From Gigaspora rosea (lineage: Eukaryota > Glomeromycota > Glomeromycetes > Diversisporales > Gigasporaceae): 64,000 nt of DNA. The stretch lies in the NCBI GenBank assembly GCA_003550325.1, contig QKWP01001234.1:1-64000 (forward strand), given 5' to 3'. The notes under the pieces were generated by a model. That model was not told the DNA's origin. It searched no databases and saw only the letters and a list, made by a program, of their open reading frames with translations. Shown here one piece after another: positions 23,024 through 34,029 of the stretch. Within the stretch, counting starts at the first letter, position 1; each line of letters opens with the position of its first letter. Position numbers and translations under genes: made by a program.

Positions 23024-25177
23024 AAATCATTGAGTTTGTTGCATTTGTATGACTTAACGCTGATCACCTGCATAATGCCAGCTGGCCGTCAGCATTGTGA
23101 CGGTTGGGAGTGCAATAATGGATATCGGTCCAATTTAGCTCTGATAGTTCACTTCGGTTTAAATATATATCGATTGTGCACAGAATTATGATATCACGGG
23201 AATTAATTATCAGGGTCGGGGTTATCACGCAATTTAATCAATCTACGTGATTGATTTAAATAAGATATAATTAATTAAACATCAGAGTAATTTATTATAA
23301 TAATAACAATAAAGACTACACTAAACAATGTAACGATAAAATAATAAAAAATAAAATAAACTAAAATCTGATTATTATTAAAACTATTTAATTAAGTCAT
23401 TCTAATCTAAATTATATTCTAAGACAAGACTGAATAAATCGTAGTAGTGCGAAAACTCATGCTTTAAATACTTTCTGAGTTATTAAGGACTACTGCGCTT
23501 TAGTCTTCTTCACGATTCTTTTTACCTTAAGGCTTTGAAGCATTCGTGCTTTCGGACCGCGAGCATTAATGCTCCAAAATAATTAAAACCTCTCTATGTC
23601 ATCCCTGTGCCTCCGCCCATTGCGTACAAACAACAAATATTACCTCAAAGCCTCCGCCACAACCAAATGCCTTGTAATTTCGGATGGCTTGGGTCACAGG
23701 AGTCTTCTGGTGTTACTGATTCACATTTAAATCAAGGGTTAAAATTTTTAACCATGACAATATAAACACGTTATATTGATATTATGTGAATGGCCGGATG
23801 CTTTTGGGAGGGAGGGTTGGGTCAAAATTGTGGTCTGTCGCAGTTGAGTGAGCAATCGTTGGCATAAGGCCAGTTTGCGTTTCTCATGGATTTATCTTTG
23901 TTCTCATTGTCGCCTTTATCAAGTTAGCGATTACTGTTTATAGAAGGTTATTCAAATCATACTCACCTCCTTTGATTATCTGGACCGGATTTGTTCTAGT
24001 TGATGGTTCCACAATGCGCAACAACATGCTTAGCATCTTTTTTGATCTGTTGACTTTACGTCAACTCAAATAAAGAAGTGTAAAAACAAAAGAATTGTTC
24101 ATTATAGATTATCATTTCATCTGTACGATAAAATATCCGAAAGATAAAAAATTAAAATTAAAAAAATAACAATAACATGTTAACAAATTCATAAAGAGCA
24201 TGTAACTTTTTCTAAAATATCAATAAAGATGCATAGTCTTCTATTAGGGCACAAGGAGTTTTTTTTTACAACATCGCACTAGTTTATTGGCATCAAGAGC
24301 AAGAGCAAGAGCACCGGTAAGAGCACATACAAGAGCAAGAGCAAGAGAAGATATATATACAACGCTCTTAACTTTGCAACACATCAAATATCCTTTTTTA
24401 GTCAGTTTTTCGCTATATAAAGATGTAAATATATTATCTAATCAAAGCAGCAACACTAGGATAGAAAGTCCGTGTGTTACAAAATTAAGATCGTCATATA
24501 AGGGCATTAAAAACAAGCCAAAATGACAAATTGAACATGTGATTGATAAAGTCATATGATTTCGCAATAATGACCGCCCAGGCTTTTTAATATGGAAATT
24601 TATATAGATAACCAAATTGGGTATAAAAGCGAAATTATAATAGATCGGTATGGTATCACAAGAAATTTTGTCAGGTGACAAATTTTCATCGATATGCCAC
24701 CACGTGAATTGTGTTGATCATACGTTACCAGCTCCGATTACTACATTTTGATGATCATATGTTACCCGGTTCGATGACTACATTTTTCTGCGAACCATTA
24801 CATCATTTTTAGTTTTGCCACATTTTTCTTCCCATTGCTACATTTTGAAGATTACTACCTTCCTGTATAGTAAATTCCTATTACCACATTATTTGTAAAT
24901 AGTTGTAGTTCTTATCTCATTATTGCTAATCGAGTAATTCTAGATAGATGTATAAAAAGGATCACTAAATGTAAAAGCGAAGGAGTAATACACATAACGC
25001 TTTATATAACTTACCATAACTCTTGTATATAATAAATATAATATTCGCTCTCCTAATACATTCTTTTAATATCATAATATTCACGGCTCAAAGCTAAATT
25101 GACAACAAAGTACACAAGTCTCTCCCCAAGCCGTGACAATGGTACGGATAATCAGAATTGTATAGTATATGTGAGTG
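23024..25177. other. Repeat debris, no supported gene
   Basis: Relatively GC-richer at 23400-24060. On the minus strand a short frame, LLRIVEPSTRTNPVQIIKGG, ends at a GTGAGT donor (about 23967), but no partner exon was found. 24288-24345 is an AAGAGC hexamer repeat. 24709-25137 has a TATAAAAAGG box (24952), AATAAA and TG..CA-type limits and may be an old LTR; no target duplication. Confidence 0.35.
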
Positions 25178-25379
25178 GTACCAGCTAGGGATGGGTACAG
25201 TTATGGTTATAGCCGTTTGTGACCAGTGTTACTCTTGCATATCGTACCTTGCTATAGATCATAATGTGTCACGGGACTACTATGCCTCATGCACCAAATG
25301 TACCTAATGTGCTGGATGTGCTGGATGTGCCTTAAGTGACCAATGAACCATGAATCGCCTAGTTGAAATGAAGACAAAA

Positions 25380-27740
25380 GAACTTTGCAATGAAGAAAGA
25401 ACTCCAAAATTGAATGTTACACTATCAACACCTATGGCAACGATGTCCCCAATGCAGAAGAAAAGGATATGATGTTCTTAAGTGTTTGAATGTGAAACTT
25501 TTGAACGAGAGATGCACCATGCTAATTAGAGCACTTACCCCAGAACAAAGTGAGGAGTTCCCAAGAACTAATTGACGAAAACCTTGATGATACCCTCGAT
25601 GATGATCAGATACCTTCAGCCCTGGATTTTATATTAGAAGTTTTAGAATATATTATTACCTAAGGTGAAGAAGACAAAGGTTATAATGAATGGTCTGATA
25701 TCAGATATGGAACTGGAGCTAAGAAGGTTAGATGTAAGGCGGTTGAGCAGTATTAAAAATCAGTCAAACAGGGATATACTTATGAAACAGATAATGCATA
25801 CAATGCTGATTGTTGTTGTAGAAATGTTAGCAGATTGAGAAAGAACGAAAGAGGAAGAATTTGAAGTCCCAGATCAAGAAGGAAAAGCTGTCGAAAAGAA
25901 ATTGTCAAAAACCTATACGAAAAAGAAAATAAGAAGGAATCAAAGATAAGGAAAACAACTATAAAAAATTGCTTCAAGAAGTACTTAATGTCTGTAATGC
26001 CCTATCCAAAGAAATGGTTCAAAAAAGAGAAGAAACTGTTGGAATAAACATTAAGCTGAAACCTGAAGATCTGGTCGTAAACCCGATTAAAAACTCTTCT
26101 AAAGAAATCTTAACTGAAGTAAAGAATACAAACATGACAACTGAGTTCTACCAAAACGCGAAAATAAGTCATAGGTGTAGAAGAAATAAGGCTGAAAGAG
26201 ATGAAAAAGAAAAACGTGTCGTAATGACTAGATTAAGATTAGTGCAAATAAGCCCTGAGAAAGTTGTTCAGAGCATGGAATAGGCAGGGTCAAGGATGAT
26301 AATAATGGTGGGGTAATAGCTAAAACGAAAGAAAGAATCGTACTATTTATGGTGGAGATAAAATAGAAAAAGCCAAAGAAGTTAACAATATCGTAAACAA
26401 GAAATTGGAGAAAAACAACCTAATAATATAACTAAAGATGAAGACAAACTGGTTGCTGAATGGATAATGCAAATTATAATAAATTCGATCAGAAGGAGAA
26501 AAAAGAAATGGACTCCGTACCTACTGGATCAGGAGAAATTATAGAAGGCAAGACTCTGAAGTTTCTTTTAGGGATAGTAGAGAAAGACTCTTGTCCGATA
26601 TTCTGCCAGAACTATACCCTAAAGATCCAAAAAGAAGAAGCTGCATACCTCGATATTTTTGACGCCTATTACAACCTTGATGAACCAGTAGTTGAACCCT
26701 TCAATGATGCTGAGTTTTGCCCTAACGAAATACAAGAAAATGTTTGGAAGTTCTCCTTAAAGAAATAGTTACCAAATGCAATACTCTCGTACAAAAATTG
26801 GCCTCAAGAAAGAAGGAACCCATCAAGAGCGCAGAAGTAAAATTAATATTAAAAAGGACGAAGATAAAAAAGTAAGGGTTGAAAAGGAACTCTTGTTGAC
26901 CTACCTGAAGCTTATAAAGGTGAATTATACCAAGAAAATAGAAGACCCAGAAGGTTATCAAACTGAAATTGGAACCATAAAAGATATAGAAAATGATGAA
27001 GGTAAAACAACTGCTGATAAAGGGCTAATAGATAATGTAAAGGTACTTATGGAAAAAGAGAAACTAGATCACACCTGCGAGTTATAGTTGAGAAAAGTAA
27101 CGAAATTTAGGAAAACAGTCAAATGGGATAGAAATAATCAACTGAAGAAACCTACCAATACGAAACTTGCAAAAAAAACATTAGAGGACCCTGTCGAACA
27201 TGACACTTTTATACAGGAGTCAGGTCCCAAAGAAGAGGAACACATTCAAGAACTGCAAGGAGAAATTAATATAGAAAAGGATAAATATAGAGAACCCACC
27301 TATTGTCAAAGAGCACCAGAAACGGAAAATGCCAGTGGACAAATATGGTTGGATCTAGCTATAGAAAAGAAGATAGAGATATTGTAAATGATGAGAATAA
27401 TGGTATAGTAGTAGTCTATAAAATGTATAGTAAAAAGGAAAACAAGGAAAGGAGGATAGTAGTTAGCGATAATAGAAGGTATCACATGAATGATAGGAAA
27501 ATTTGTAATTTACCTAAATCAAGTAGAAAAGTTCAGAATATTGAATGTGCTAATAAACAGCAGAGTGGTTTTGGAATAAAAATGTACGAAGTTGTTGACA
27601 TCAGGGCAGATTATAAACATATGAATATTGCCAAAACTATCGATAATGAAAGGAATAATCTCATATTTAATTCTGAAGAAAGTATTTTTCTGAAAACTAA
27701 AAAGACCAAGTTAGAGTCTAAAAAATTAACTCATATTTGA
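25380..27740 (+). pseudogene. Degenerate internal coding region of the LTR element, unrecognised
   Basis: A chain of plus-strand frames broken by frameshifts and stops (25969-26283, 26460-26768, 26776-27387, 27303-27740). Composition differs from the surroundings: rich in Lys and Glu codons and less AT-rich. Readable pieces include KLKPEDLVVNPIKNSSKEI, YLDIFDAYYNLDEPVVEPF and YHMNDRKICNLPKSSRKV. No protease, RT, integrase or CCHC motif could be found. It ends about 70 bp before the purine tract of the 3' LTR. It may be a worn gag or a captured host gene; I do not recognise it. Confidence 0.55.
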
Positions 27741-27859
27741 ATCTAATTACCTTTTATGTCGTTGTCCATATTTATGCGTAGAAGCATAAATTTAAGTGAG
27801 AGAGATTGTTATCCTTGCATATCATACCCCTGCTGTAGATCATAACTGTGTTACGGGAC

Positions 27860-28243
27860 CAGTGTTGGAATTTCAGACTCAAATACTGTTCTCATGAAAA
27901 CAGTACAATAACTACATGAGTTCTCAAACAATTGGTTACTGTTCTCACTAAAAAAAAAAAAAATATACACACAATGTTATAAATATGAACTCCTTCAAAA
28001 AAGTAGTTATTATGCAAATTGAAATATTATCTATGAAAATTAAATATGAATTTTTCATATAAATTTTTATAAGTTTTGGTTTGTTGTGAAATTATATTAT
28101 ACTCTTATAAAAACATTATTATCTGTTATCATTTTACTGTTTTCAAATAATTTTTTGATAGTGAACAGTAAAAAATTTATACTGTTTTCAAATTTATAAT
28201 AGTGTTCTCATGAGAACTCTAAGAACACTAATTTCTAACACCG
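27860..28243. mobile_element. hAT-like MITE with TGTTCTCA repeats, in the 3' LTR
   Basis: Interrupts the LTR within GGGAC|TACTATG. Flanks tacgggac and cacaggac match at 6 of 8; the uninterrupted 5' LTR reads cacgggac. Ends CAGTGTTGGAATTTCAG and, from the right, CGGTGTTAGAAATTAG. Subterminal ACTGTTCTCATGARAAC words. Confidence 0.75.
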
Positions 28244-28434
28244 CACAGGACTACTATGCCTTATGCGCCAAATGTACCTAATGTGCTGGATGTGCCAGAT
28301 GTGTCTTGTGACTGATGAACCAAATGTGGCATAATAGGCTGATGTGATTAAAATAACATAAATAATGGATCAGCCCTTTATAGCACAAGAGCTATATGTA
28401 TTTATTAGTAGATAGTTCTTATATACCGGTATAC

Positions 28435-28752
28435 GGGTGGCATTCAATTAATCGACAATCACTTCACTAACATAACATTTTACCGACAATTATTCACCGA
28501 CAAATTCATTATACTGACTGTTTATTTCACCAAAGCTCATTTCACCTACAAAGTAATTCTGGTCATTTTCGTTATGGTCAGAGTAGAATTAGGTAGAATT
28601 AGGGCTAAAGTTAGGGTGCTTTTTGAAAAAAAACTTGTCAGTGAAATGAACTTCGGTGAAACAAATTGTCAGCAAAATGAACTTGTCGGTGAGTATTTGT
28701 CGGTGAAATGTTATGTTGGTGAAGTGATTGTTGGTGAAATAATATAAAAACC
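28435..28752. mobile_element. hAT-like foldback MITE, 318 bp, in the 3' LTR
   Basis: Perfect 8-bp target duplication cggtatac (28427-28434, 28753-28760). Both arms share ACAATCACTTCAC and AACATAACATTT and contain many CACCGACAA / TTGTCGGTGA words. No ORF. Confidence 0.82.
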
Positions 28753-29689
28753 CGGTATACGACTGATATTTGCTCTACTTTGTAGGCATGTTTGCTATGA
28801 TCTCTTAATATATAAATAAATGATACTATAATCGATTCTATAATATATATCAAACGCTCTTTCGAATTGCCAAATCACATTATATATATAAACCCTCTCA
28901 CTTGTATTAATACTAAGAACTACGATAAACTACTGCTATGCAGTTCATATCTTTGCGCTCACATGACTCCCTGTTGATAGTTGCTCCATTAGTCTAATTT
29001 CTGAGAGGTACTTTGCGTGTTAATACCAGCTATAGCCGTAGCTGATTCTAGTCTGTTAGAGGGGCTTAGCTAACTGACTAAATTGTAGCTGATGCCAGAT
29101 TTAAAAACAGATTAACACGGATTAGTTCAAAATAGAAGATCCCGTAAAGACTATATGCAACCCAATAATCATCATATCACGTAAAATAATGCATATGTCA
29201 TTTGTTTTCTTGCTTGCACAAACAAAATTTGGTCTAAACTAATCTGTATTCTCAAATATCTCGAATGACTAAACCAGTTTTGATGATCTAACTGCTGTTA
29301 GAATCAGAAGAATTGGCTTTACAATTAAAGGATCAAAGAACCTTTATATAGTGAAATAATTAATTGACTATAGTAGGACCCTGAAGAACTCTGATACAAC
29401 TCAGATCTGAGTTTGTATAATTTTAGCGGTATTTTAGCCAAATAGATGTATAAAATAAAGCAAATTTGAAAATTTACTATATAAAAATGCATGTTTGATG
29501 AATTTCTTTGCAAAATTTTCTTTTTTAGAATCATCTAAGTTGTATTAAAGTTCTTTGGGGTTCTACTATAGTCGGCTATTAGCTGGTATAACTAACTGCA
29601 CTTAGCTAGCTATATGCCAATAGTTAATAAACCGACTGAAACCGACAGTAACTGACTGAATTCATCTCTAGTGCCAGCACAGTATTGTA

Positions 29690-30195
29690 ACTATTAAGGA
29701 GAGAGAGCATATGCATTTAACTGATTTAACTCTAATAGCTACTAGGTGATAAGTTTCTGATTTACTTGAATAAAGGTCTCTTCAGCACTATACTAGCTTA
29801 TTTCCTTTATTTTTCTTTAAGTAAAATCGAAGGGTATGTATCTCTCTTTATTGAGTCAAATTCATTTGTTTATATACATTTAAATTTAATAAATGACACA
29901 TTAACGTGTTACTTAGCATATTAATGTGCTATCTAACACACTATGTGCTATTAAAAATAATACTGCTAAGCCTAACACATTGACATGCTATAATCCTTAC
30001 CCTTAACACATATATATGCTAACAAGTATATGCGATTATTAGATTTTGACTAACATTTATAAATTATTCAAAAATAGAAATAAATGAAAGTATTTATACT
30101 AAATAAAGAAAAGAAATCTATATACAAATTTGGTGGTAAACTAATAGAAAGTTTGAATCTCCATGTCACTAATTCGAATTTGTGAATGTATGGAT
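29690..30195 (+). repeat. Dispersed LTR-like repeat, copy 1
   Basis: Same-strand copy of 60898-61505. Both start GTAACTATTAAGG / ATAACTATTAAGG, include GATTTAACTCTAATAG, AATAAAGGTCTCTTCAGCAC, and a run of ACACGTTAACGTGTT-type palindromes (worn here). The AATAAA and the ~500-bp length suggest a solo LTR, but no TG..CA ends or target duplication could be fixed. Confidence 0.6.
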
Positions 30196-30235
30196 TTTAG
30201 GATATAGATAACCAAATAGAGTGTAAAATGCCAAC

Positions 30236-31210
30236 TAGGGTGCAAAACGGGCCGGGTCAGGTCGGGCTTTCTAAGACCCGAAACAGAGCCTGAAAAATTT
30301 TTTTAGGCCCGATTTCAAGCCCAAGCCTGACAAAAAGCCCATTTAACAAACCGGGCCGGGCCTTGTTATAAATCGGGCTCAAGCCCGACAAAAAAGCCCG
30401 CTAAGCAAACCGGGCCGGGCTTTATTTTAAATTCGGCCCAAGCCCGGTCCGGCCCGTATTTCATATAGATTTTTGACTCTGACGGCAGAAGATGCCATCG
30501 GAAATCGTATTAAAACCTTTTTTTAAGAGCCGATAGTATAGTGTTGAAACCGATAGCATGGATAATAATATATTCGAAATGTTCTTCTAATCTATATTCG
30601 TTCACCAGACTTACTTGTCTGGCTTTTTGATTTCTTACTAAGGGTATGTTTTCCTACCTAGTGAAGTTTACGTACATACGTACGTATGGTGCAAGTCTAA
30701 AAATCACAATTATTTCAGGACAAAAATTAAAATCTTATTCCTTAAAAAAAAGATAATCAAGTAACACAATTTAAATCAATATCTACTTCTGTAACGAATA
30801 AGGTAAAATTGAGGTTTTTATTCTTGCACCGTATCGGTTAGTGCACAAGAATTAAATTTCTTACCCCTACATTATAACTACAATATAAGGTATTTTCAAA
30901 TATACTTTTGCTTTTTGCTTTTTTTTTCAACAAAACCTGAGTTCGGCTTTTGTTGAAAAAAAAAGCAAAAAGCAAAAGCATATTTGAAAATACCTATAGT
31001 ATATATATGCGTATATATGTAATCTATCTCTAGGGTTTACCGGGCCTAACCGGGCCTAATCGGGTATATTACAGAGCCCGGGACCAGCCCGATATTTTTT
31101 AGGCCCGACCCGAGCCCGGCCCGCTTTATAAAAATGTGAGCCCGAAACTAGGCCCAAGCCCGGCCTGGCCCGCTAATTTCCGGGTTTAGCCCGGCCCACT
31201 CTGCACTCTA
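30236..31210. mobile_element. hAT-like element with GGGCCGGG repeats
   Basis: Perfect 8-bp target duplication atgccaac (30228-30235, 31211-31218). Ends TAGGGTGCAAAACGGGCCGG and, from the right, TAGAGTGCAGAGTGGGCCGG. About 230 bp of GCCCGAC / CGGGCC words at the left and 160 bp at the right make GC-rich islands in AT-rich DNA. Interior has no transposase; it holds a long hairpin (30889-30994). Confidence 0.88.
30889..30994. repeat. Long perfect hairpin, 106 bp
   Basis: Arms of about 46 bp (GGTATTTTCAAATATRCTTT ... TTTTTCAACAAAA) are almost perfectly complementary around a 12-base loop CCTGAGTTCGGC. Mid-element in the hAT at 30236. Could be a small foldback or a hairpin-RNA source; no target duplication seen. 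Confidence 0.75.
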
Positions 31211-31679
31211 ATGCCAACCCACCTAGCACTAGCATTACCAATCTTCCACTTTTTTGCACAGATATTACAAACTCTTTGAAGAGGAAATAGCCAATTGGAG
31301 AGAGCAAATTTTGACCATTCCGACATAGAATTAGAACATGTACATCAGCAAATTTATAATAGCTTAATCTTATGTAAAATCTTACGAACTGTAATATAAG
31401 CAAAATATTACGTAATATATTTTGAATATTTCGAAATATCAAATTTCGAAATATTACTAAAGTAATTTCGAAATATTTCAAAATATATTACGAAATTTTT
31501 CGAACTATTTCAAAATATTTTAGGACTAGGAAACCAAGTTGGATCAGTAGATCTGTAACCTGGATTGCACATTAGACTGATTTTTTAAAATAGTTCAAAA
31601 TAGTTTGATGATATTCAAATTCTGTACTACAAGATCAGATTAGATCTTTTGTTTATAATTAAAGCTTCTATTTTGTTTT

Positions 31680-32930
31680 TTTCACTTTTTTGTTTTTATT
31701 TTTGTTTTTGTTCATTTTTTTGTTTTTATTTGTTTTTTTTTATTTTTTTTATTTATTTATTTTTTAATTTTTTTATTATTTTGGCACTTTGCGAGAAAAA
31801 CAACAACTTTTCGAAAACTTGTGCATTCCAACGATGACTTCTGACACCTTCAAAAACACACCCCAGCAATTTCTAAACTTTCAAGAACACATTTTTAGAG
31901 AAATGGGTACAAGTTTTTACAAGTTTTTGCAAGTTTTTGCAAGTTTTTGCAAGGTTTCGCTTTATTTATTTTTTTGTTTCGTGTTTTTTGTTTTTGTTTT
32001 TTTTGGTTTATTTTTAAATTTTTTTTATTAATTTATTTTATTTTGGCACTTTGTGAGAAAAACTAACAACTTTTCAAAACCTTGCGCATGCCAACTATAA
32101 CTTTCGACACTTTCAAGAATACATACCAGCAATTTTTAAATTTTCATGAACGATTTTTTAGAGAAATGGGCACAAGTTTTCACAAGTTTTCACAAGTTTT
32201 TGCAAGTTTTTGCAAGTTCTTGCAAGGCTTCATTTCATTTATTTTTTCATTTTATGTTTTTTGTTTTTGTTTTTTTGGTTTATTTTTAAAATTTTTTTAT
32301 TAATTTATCTTATTTTTGCTCTTTGCAAGAAAACAAAACTTTTCAAACTATTGTGCATGCCAACTACGACTTCCGACATTTTCAAGAATACACCCCTCAG
32401 CTATTTCTAAATTTTCAAGAACACTTCTTTAGAGAAATGGGTGCAAGTTTTCGCAAGTTTTTGCTAATTTTTGCAAGTTTTTACAAGTTCTTGCAAGGTT
32501 TCGCTTTATTTTTTTTTGTTTCATGTTTTTTGTTTTTGTTTTTTTGGTTTATTTTTATTTTTTTTATTAATTTATTTTATTTCGGCACTTTGCGAATAAA
32601 AACAACTTTTTGAAACGTTGCACATTCCAACGAAAACTTCCAACATCTTTAAAAACATATCCCCAGCAATTTTTAAATTTTCAAGAACACTTCTTTAGAA
32701 AAATGGGCGCAAGTTTTCGCAAGTTTTTGCTAATTTTTGCAAGTTTTGCAAGTTCTTGCAAGGTTTTGCTTTATTTTTTTTTGTTGTGTTTTTTGTTTTT
32801 GTTTTTTTGGTTTATTTTTAAAATTTTTTTATTAATTTATTTTATTTTGGCACTTTGCGAGAAAAACAACAACTTTTCGAAACCTTGCGCATTTCAACGA
32901 TGACTTTTGACACTTTCAAAAACGATAAAA
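31680..32930 (+). repeat. Tandem array, about 265-bp unit, 4-5 copies
   Basis: GGCACTTTGCGAGAAAAAC recurs at about 31783, 32045, 32317, 32584 and 32849. Each unit has AGCAATTTYTAAAYTTTCA, AGAAATGGGYRCAAGTTTT, a GCAAGTTTTT 10-mer run and a T-rich stretch. Open frames inside each unit (e.g. QQFLNFQEHFFREMG) lie in different frames from copy to copy and end in poly-Phe, so they are probably not genes. Confidence 0.8.
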
Positions 32931-33372
32931 AACAAAGAAGCGAAAATAATATCCAACTGTGGAGTAAGCAAAAATAAGTGTATAGGACTAGTTTTTTGTA
33001 TATAGTAATAGAATTAGATGTGACAAAGTGCTAAGTAGTTAAAATATTTGTAATCATGTAAAAATAATATGTAATATATAATAAAGTAATATATTATTAA
33101 TTAAAAATGTATATTTAATAAATGTAAAATTTTATATTAAATTGCGAAACTGTGCAAAATATTGCGAAAACCTGTAAAAAAGCATGATTATGTGAATATA
33201 TATATCGTTCATTTATTTTTGAAAATTTGCAAAATATTGCGAAACAATGTGAAAATATCAAAATATTACCTCCTGCATGCATTAGTTTATATATGAATAC
33301 GCGACCCCTGTATGGGAGGGTGATTTGCATTGTTTTAGTCTATTTCGCAATATTTCGCAATATATTTCGAAA

Positions 33373-33690
33373 GGGAATTGCTATTCACACCATGGATTTT
33401 TGCTATCTGCACCATGGTTACACAAGATTTTTTATTTTTAGAATTCTAAATAATATATACTTATGTTACACAAAGGCTCAGTGCATTGTTTTTGCAAAAA
33501 TAATTTTTGGTTACATGCCACTAATGTTGTGTAATATTACACAACATTAGCAGCGTATAACCAAAAATTATTTTTGCAAAAACAATGCACTGGGCCTTTG
33601 TGTAATACAAGTGCATGAATTCTAAAAATAGAAAATCTTGTGTAACAATAGTGCGAATAGCAAAATCCATGGTGCAAATAGCAATTACCA
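33373..33690. repeat. Foldback element, 318 bp, nested
   Basis: Palindrome centred at 33535 (TGTTGTGTAATATTACACAACA region). Ends GGGAATTGCTATTCACACCA and, from the right, TGGTAATTGCTATTTGCACC. Arms about 150 bp, high identity. No target duplication could be fixed. Confidence 0.75.
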
Positions 33691-33849
33691 TTTTAAAATA
33701 TTTCGAAATAATAACCATAATATTACCGTAATATAATGTAATATATTACGTAATATACTATATCAATTGTAAGATTTTCGTAATATTACGAGCCGTAATA
33801 TCTTACATAGATTACGTATATATAATTCGCTGATATACAAAAGGATGAA

Positions 33850-34025
33850 AAAAGCGAAAATACGCAAAACAAGTGTTTAAATTGATCTTGGTGTACTAAT
33901 TAAAAATGCTATGAATAACATTTTATATATAATAAGTATTAATCTGTTTTTATAGTCTCTAATATTAAGGCTCTAACCCTAAATTTATTATCTCACACAC
34001 TTAGTTTATTTACAAAATTGAATTT
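33850..34025 (+). repeat. Dispersed repeat, second copy of 19065-19230
   Basis: Shares GTTTAAATYRATCTTG, TATAGTCTCTAAT and TTAAGGCTCTAACCCTAA in the same order. Confidence 0.6.
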
Positions 34026-34029
34026 CTTT

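Larger units (their letters stand above)
25227..29024 (+). mobile_element. LTR retrotransposon, non-autonomous and internally deleted
   Basis: Bounded by the 5-bp duplication accag (25222-25226, 29025-29029). The 5' LTR keeps only about 125 bp (25227-25350) starting TGTTACTCTTGCATATCGTA. The 3' LTR starts at 27807 (TGTTATCCTTGCATATCATA), directly preceded by a purine tract GTGAGAGAGA, the expected plus-strand primer. The shared part includes GGACTACTATGCC and AAATGTACCTAATGTGCTGG. The 3' LTR is split by two hAT MITEs; without them it is about 500 bp. The LTR 3' end GTTAAT is a decayed form of the expected ..CA. Confidence 0.75.
25186..29670. mobile_element. hAT-like element interrupted by an LTR element
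   Basis: Flanks gtaccagc (25178-25185) and gtgccagc (29671-29678) match at 7 of 8. Ends TAGGGATGGGTACAGTTA and, from the right, TAGAGATGAATTCAGTCA (13 of 18). The hAT sequence is only about 40 bp at the left and 640 bp at the right; the rest is an LTR element inserted at 25227-29024. TATAGCCGTAGCTG / TTAGCTGGTATAACTAACTG words form subterminal repeats. Confidence 0.75.
31346..33832. mobile_element. hAT-like element with TTCGAAATAT repeats, hosting a tandem array
   Basis: Flanks atgtacat and atatacaa match at 6 of 8. Ends CAGCAAATTTATAATAG and, from the right, CAGCGAATTATATATACG; similarity continues about 50 bp (CTTAYG.. TTACGR.CTGTAATAT). Subterminal TTTCGAAATAT / TATTACGTAATAT words at 31380-31510 and 33690-33800. 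Interior holds a ~265-bp tandem array and a foldback. Confidence 0.65.

Noticed and set aside
24287..24526. Frame starting MASRARARAPVRAHTRARAR
   Set aside because: Translation of the AAGAGC hexamer repeat; no further support.
31649..32903. Series of Phe-rich open frames (QQFLNFQEHFFREMG...)
   Set aside because: They are readings of one ~265-bp tandem unit in shifting frames, ending in T-rich tracts; no shared start, frame or splice signals.
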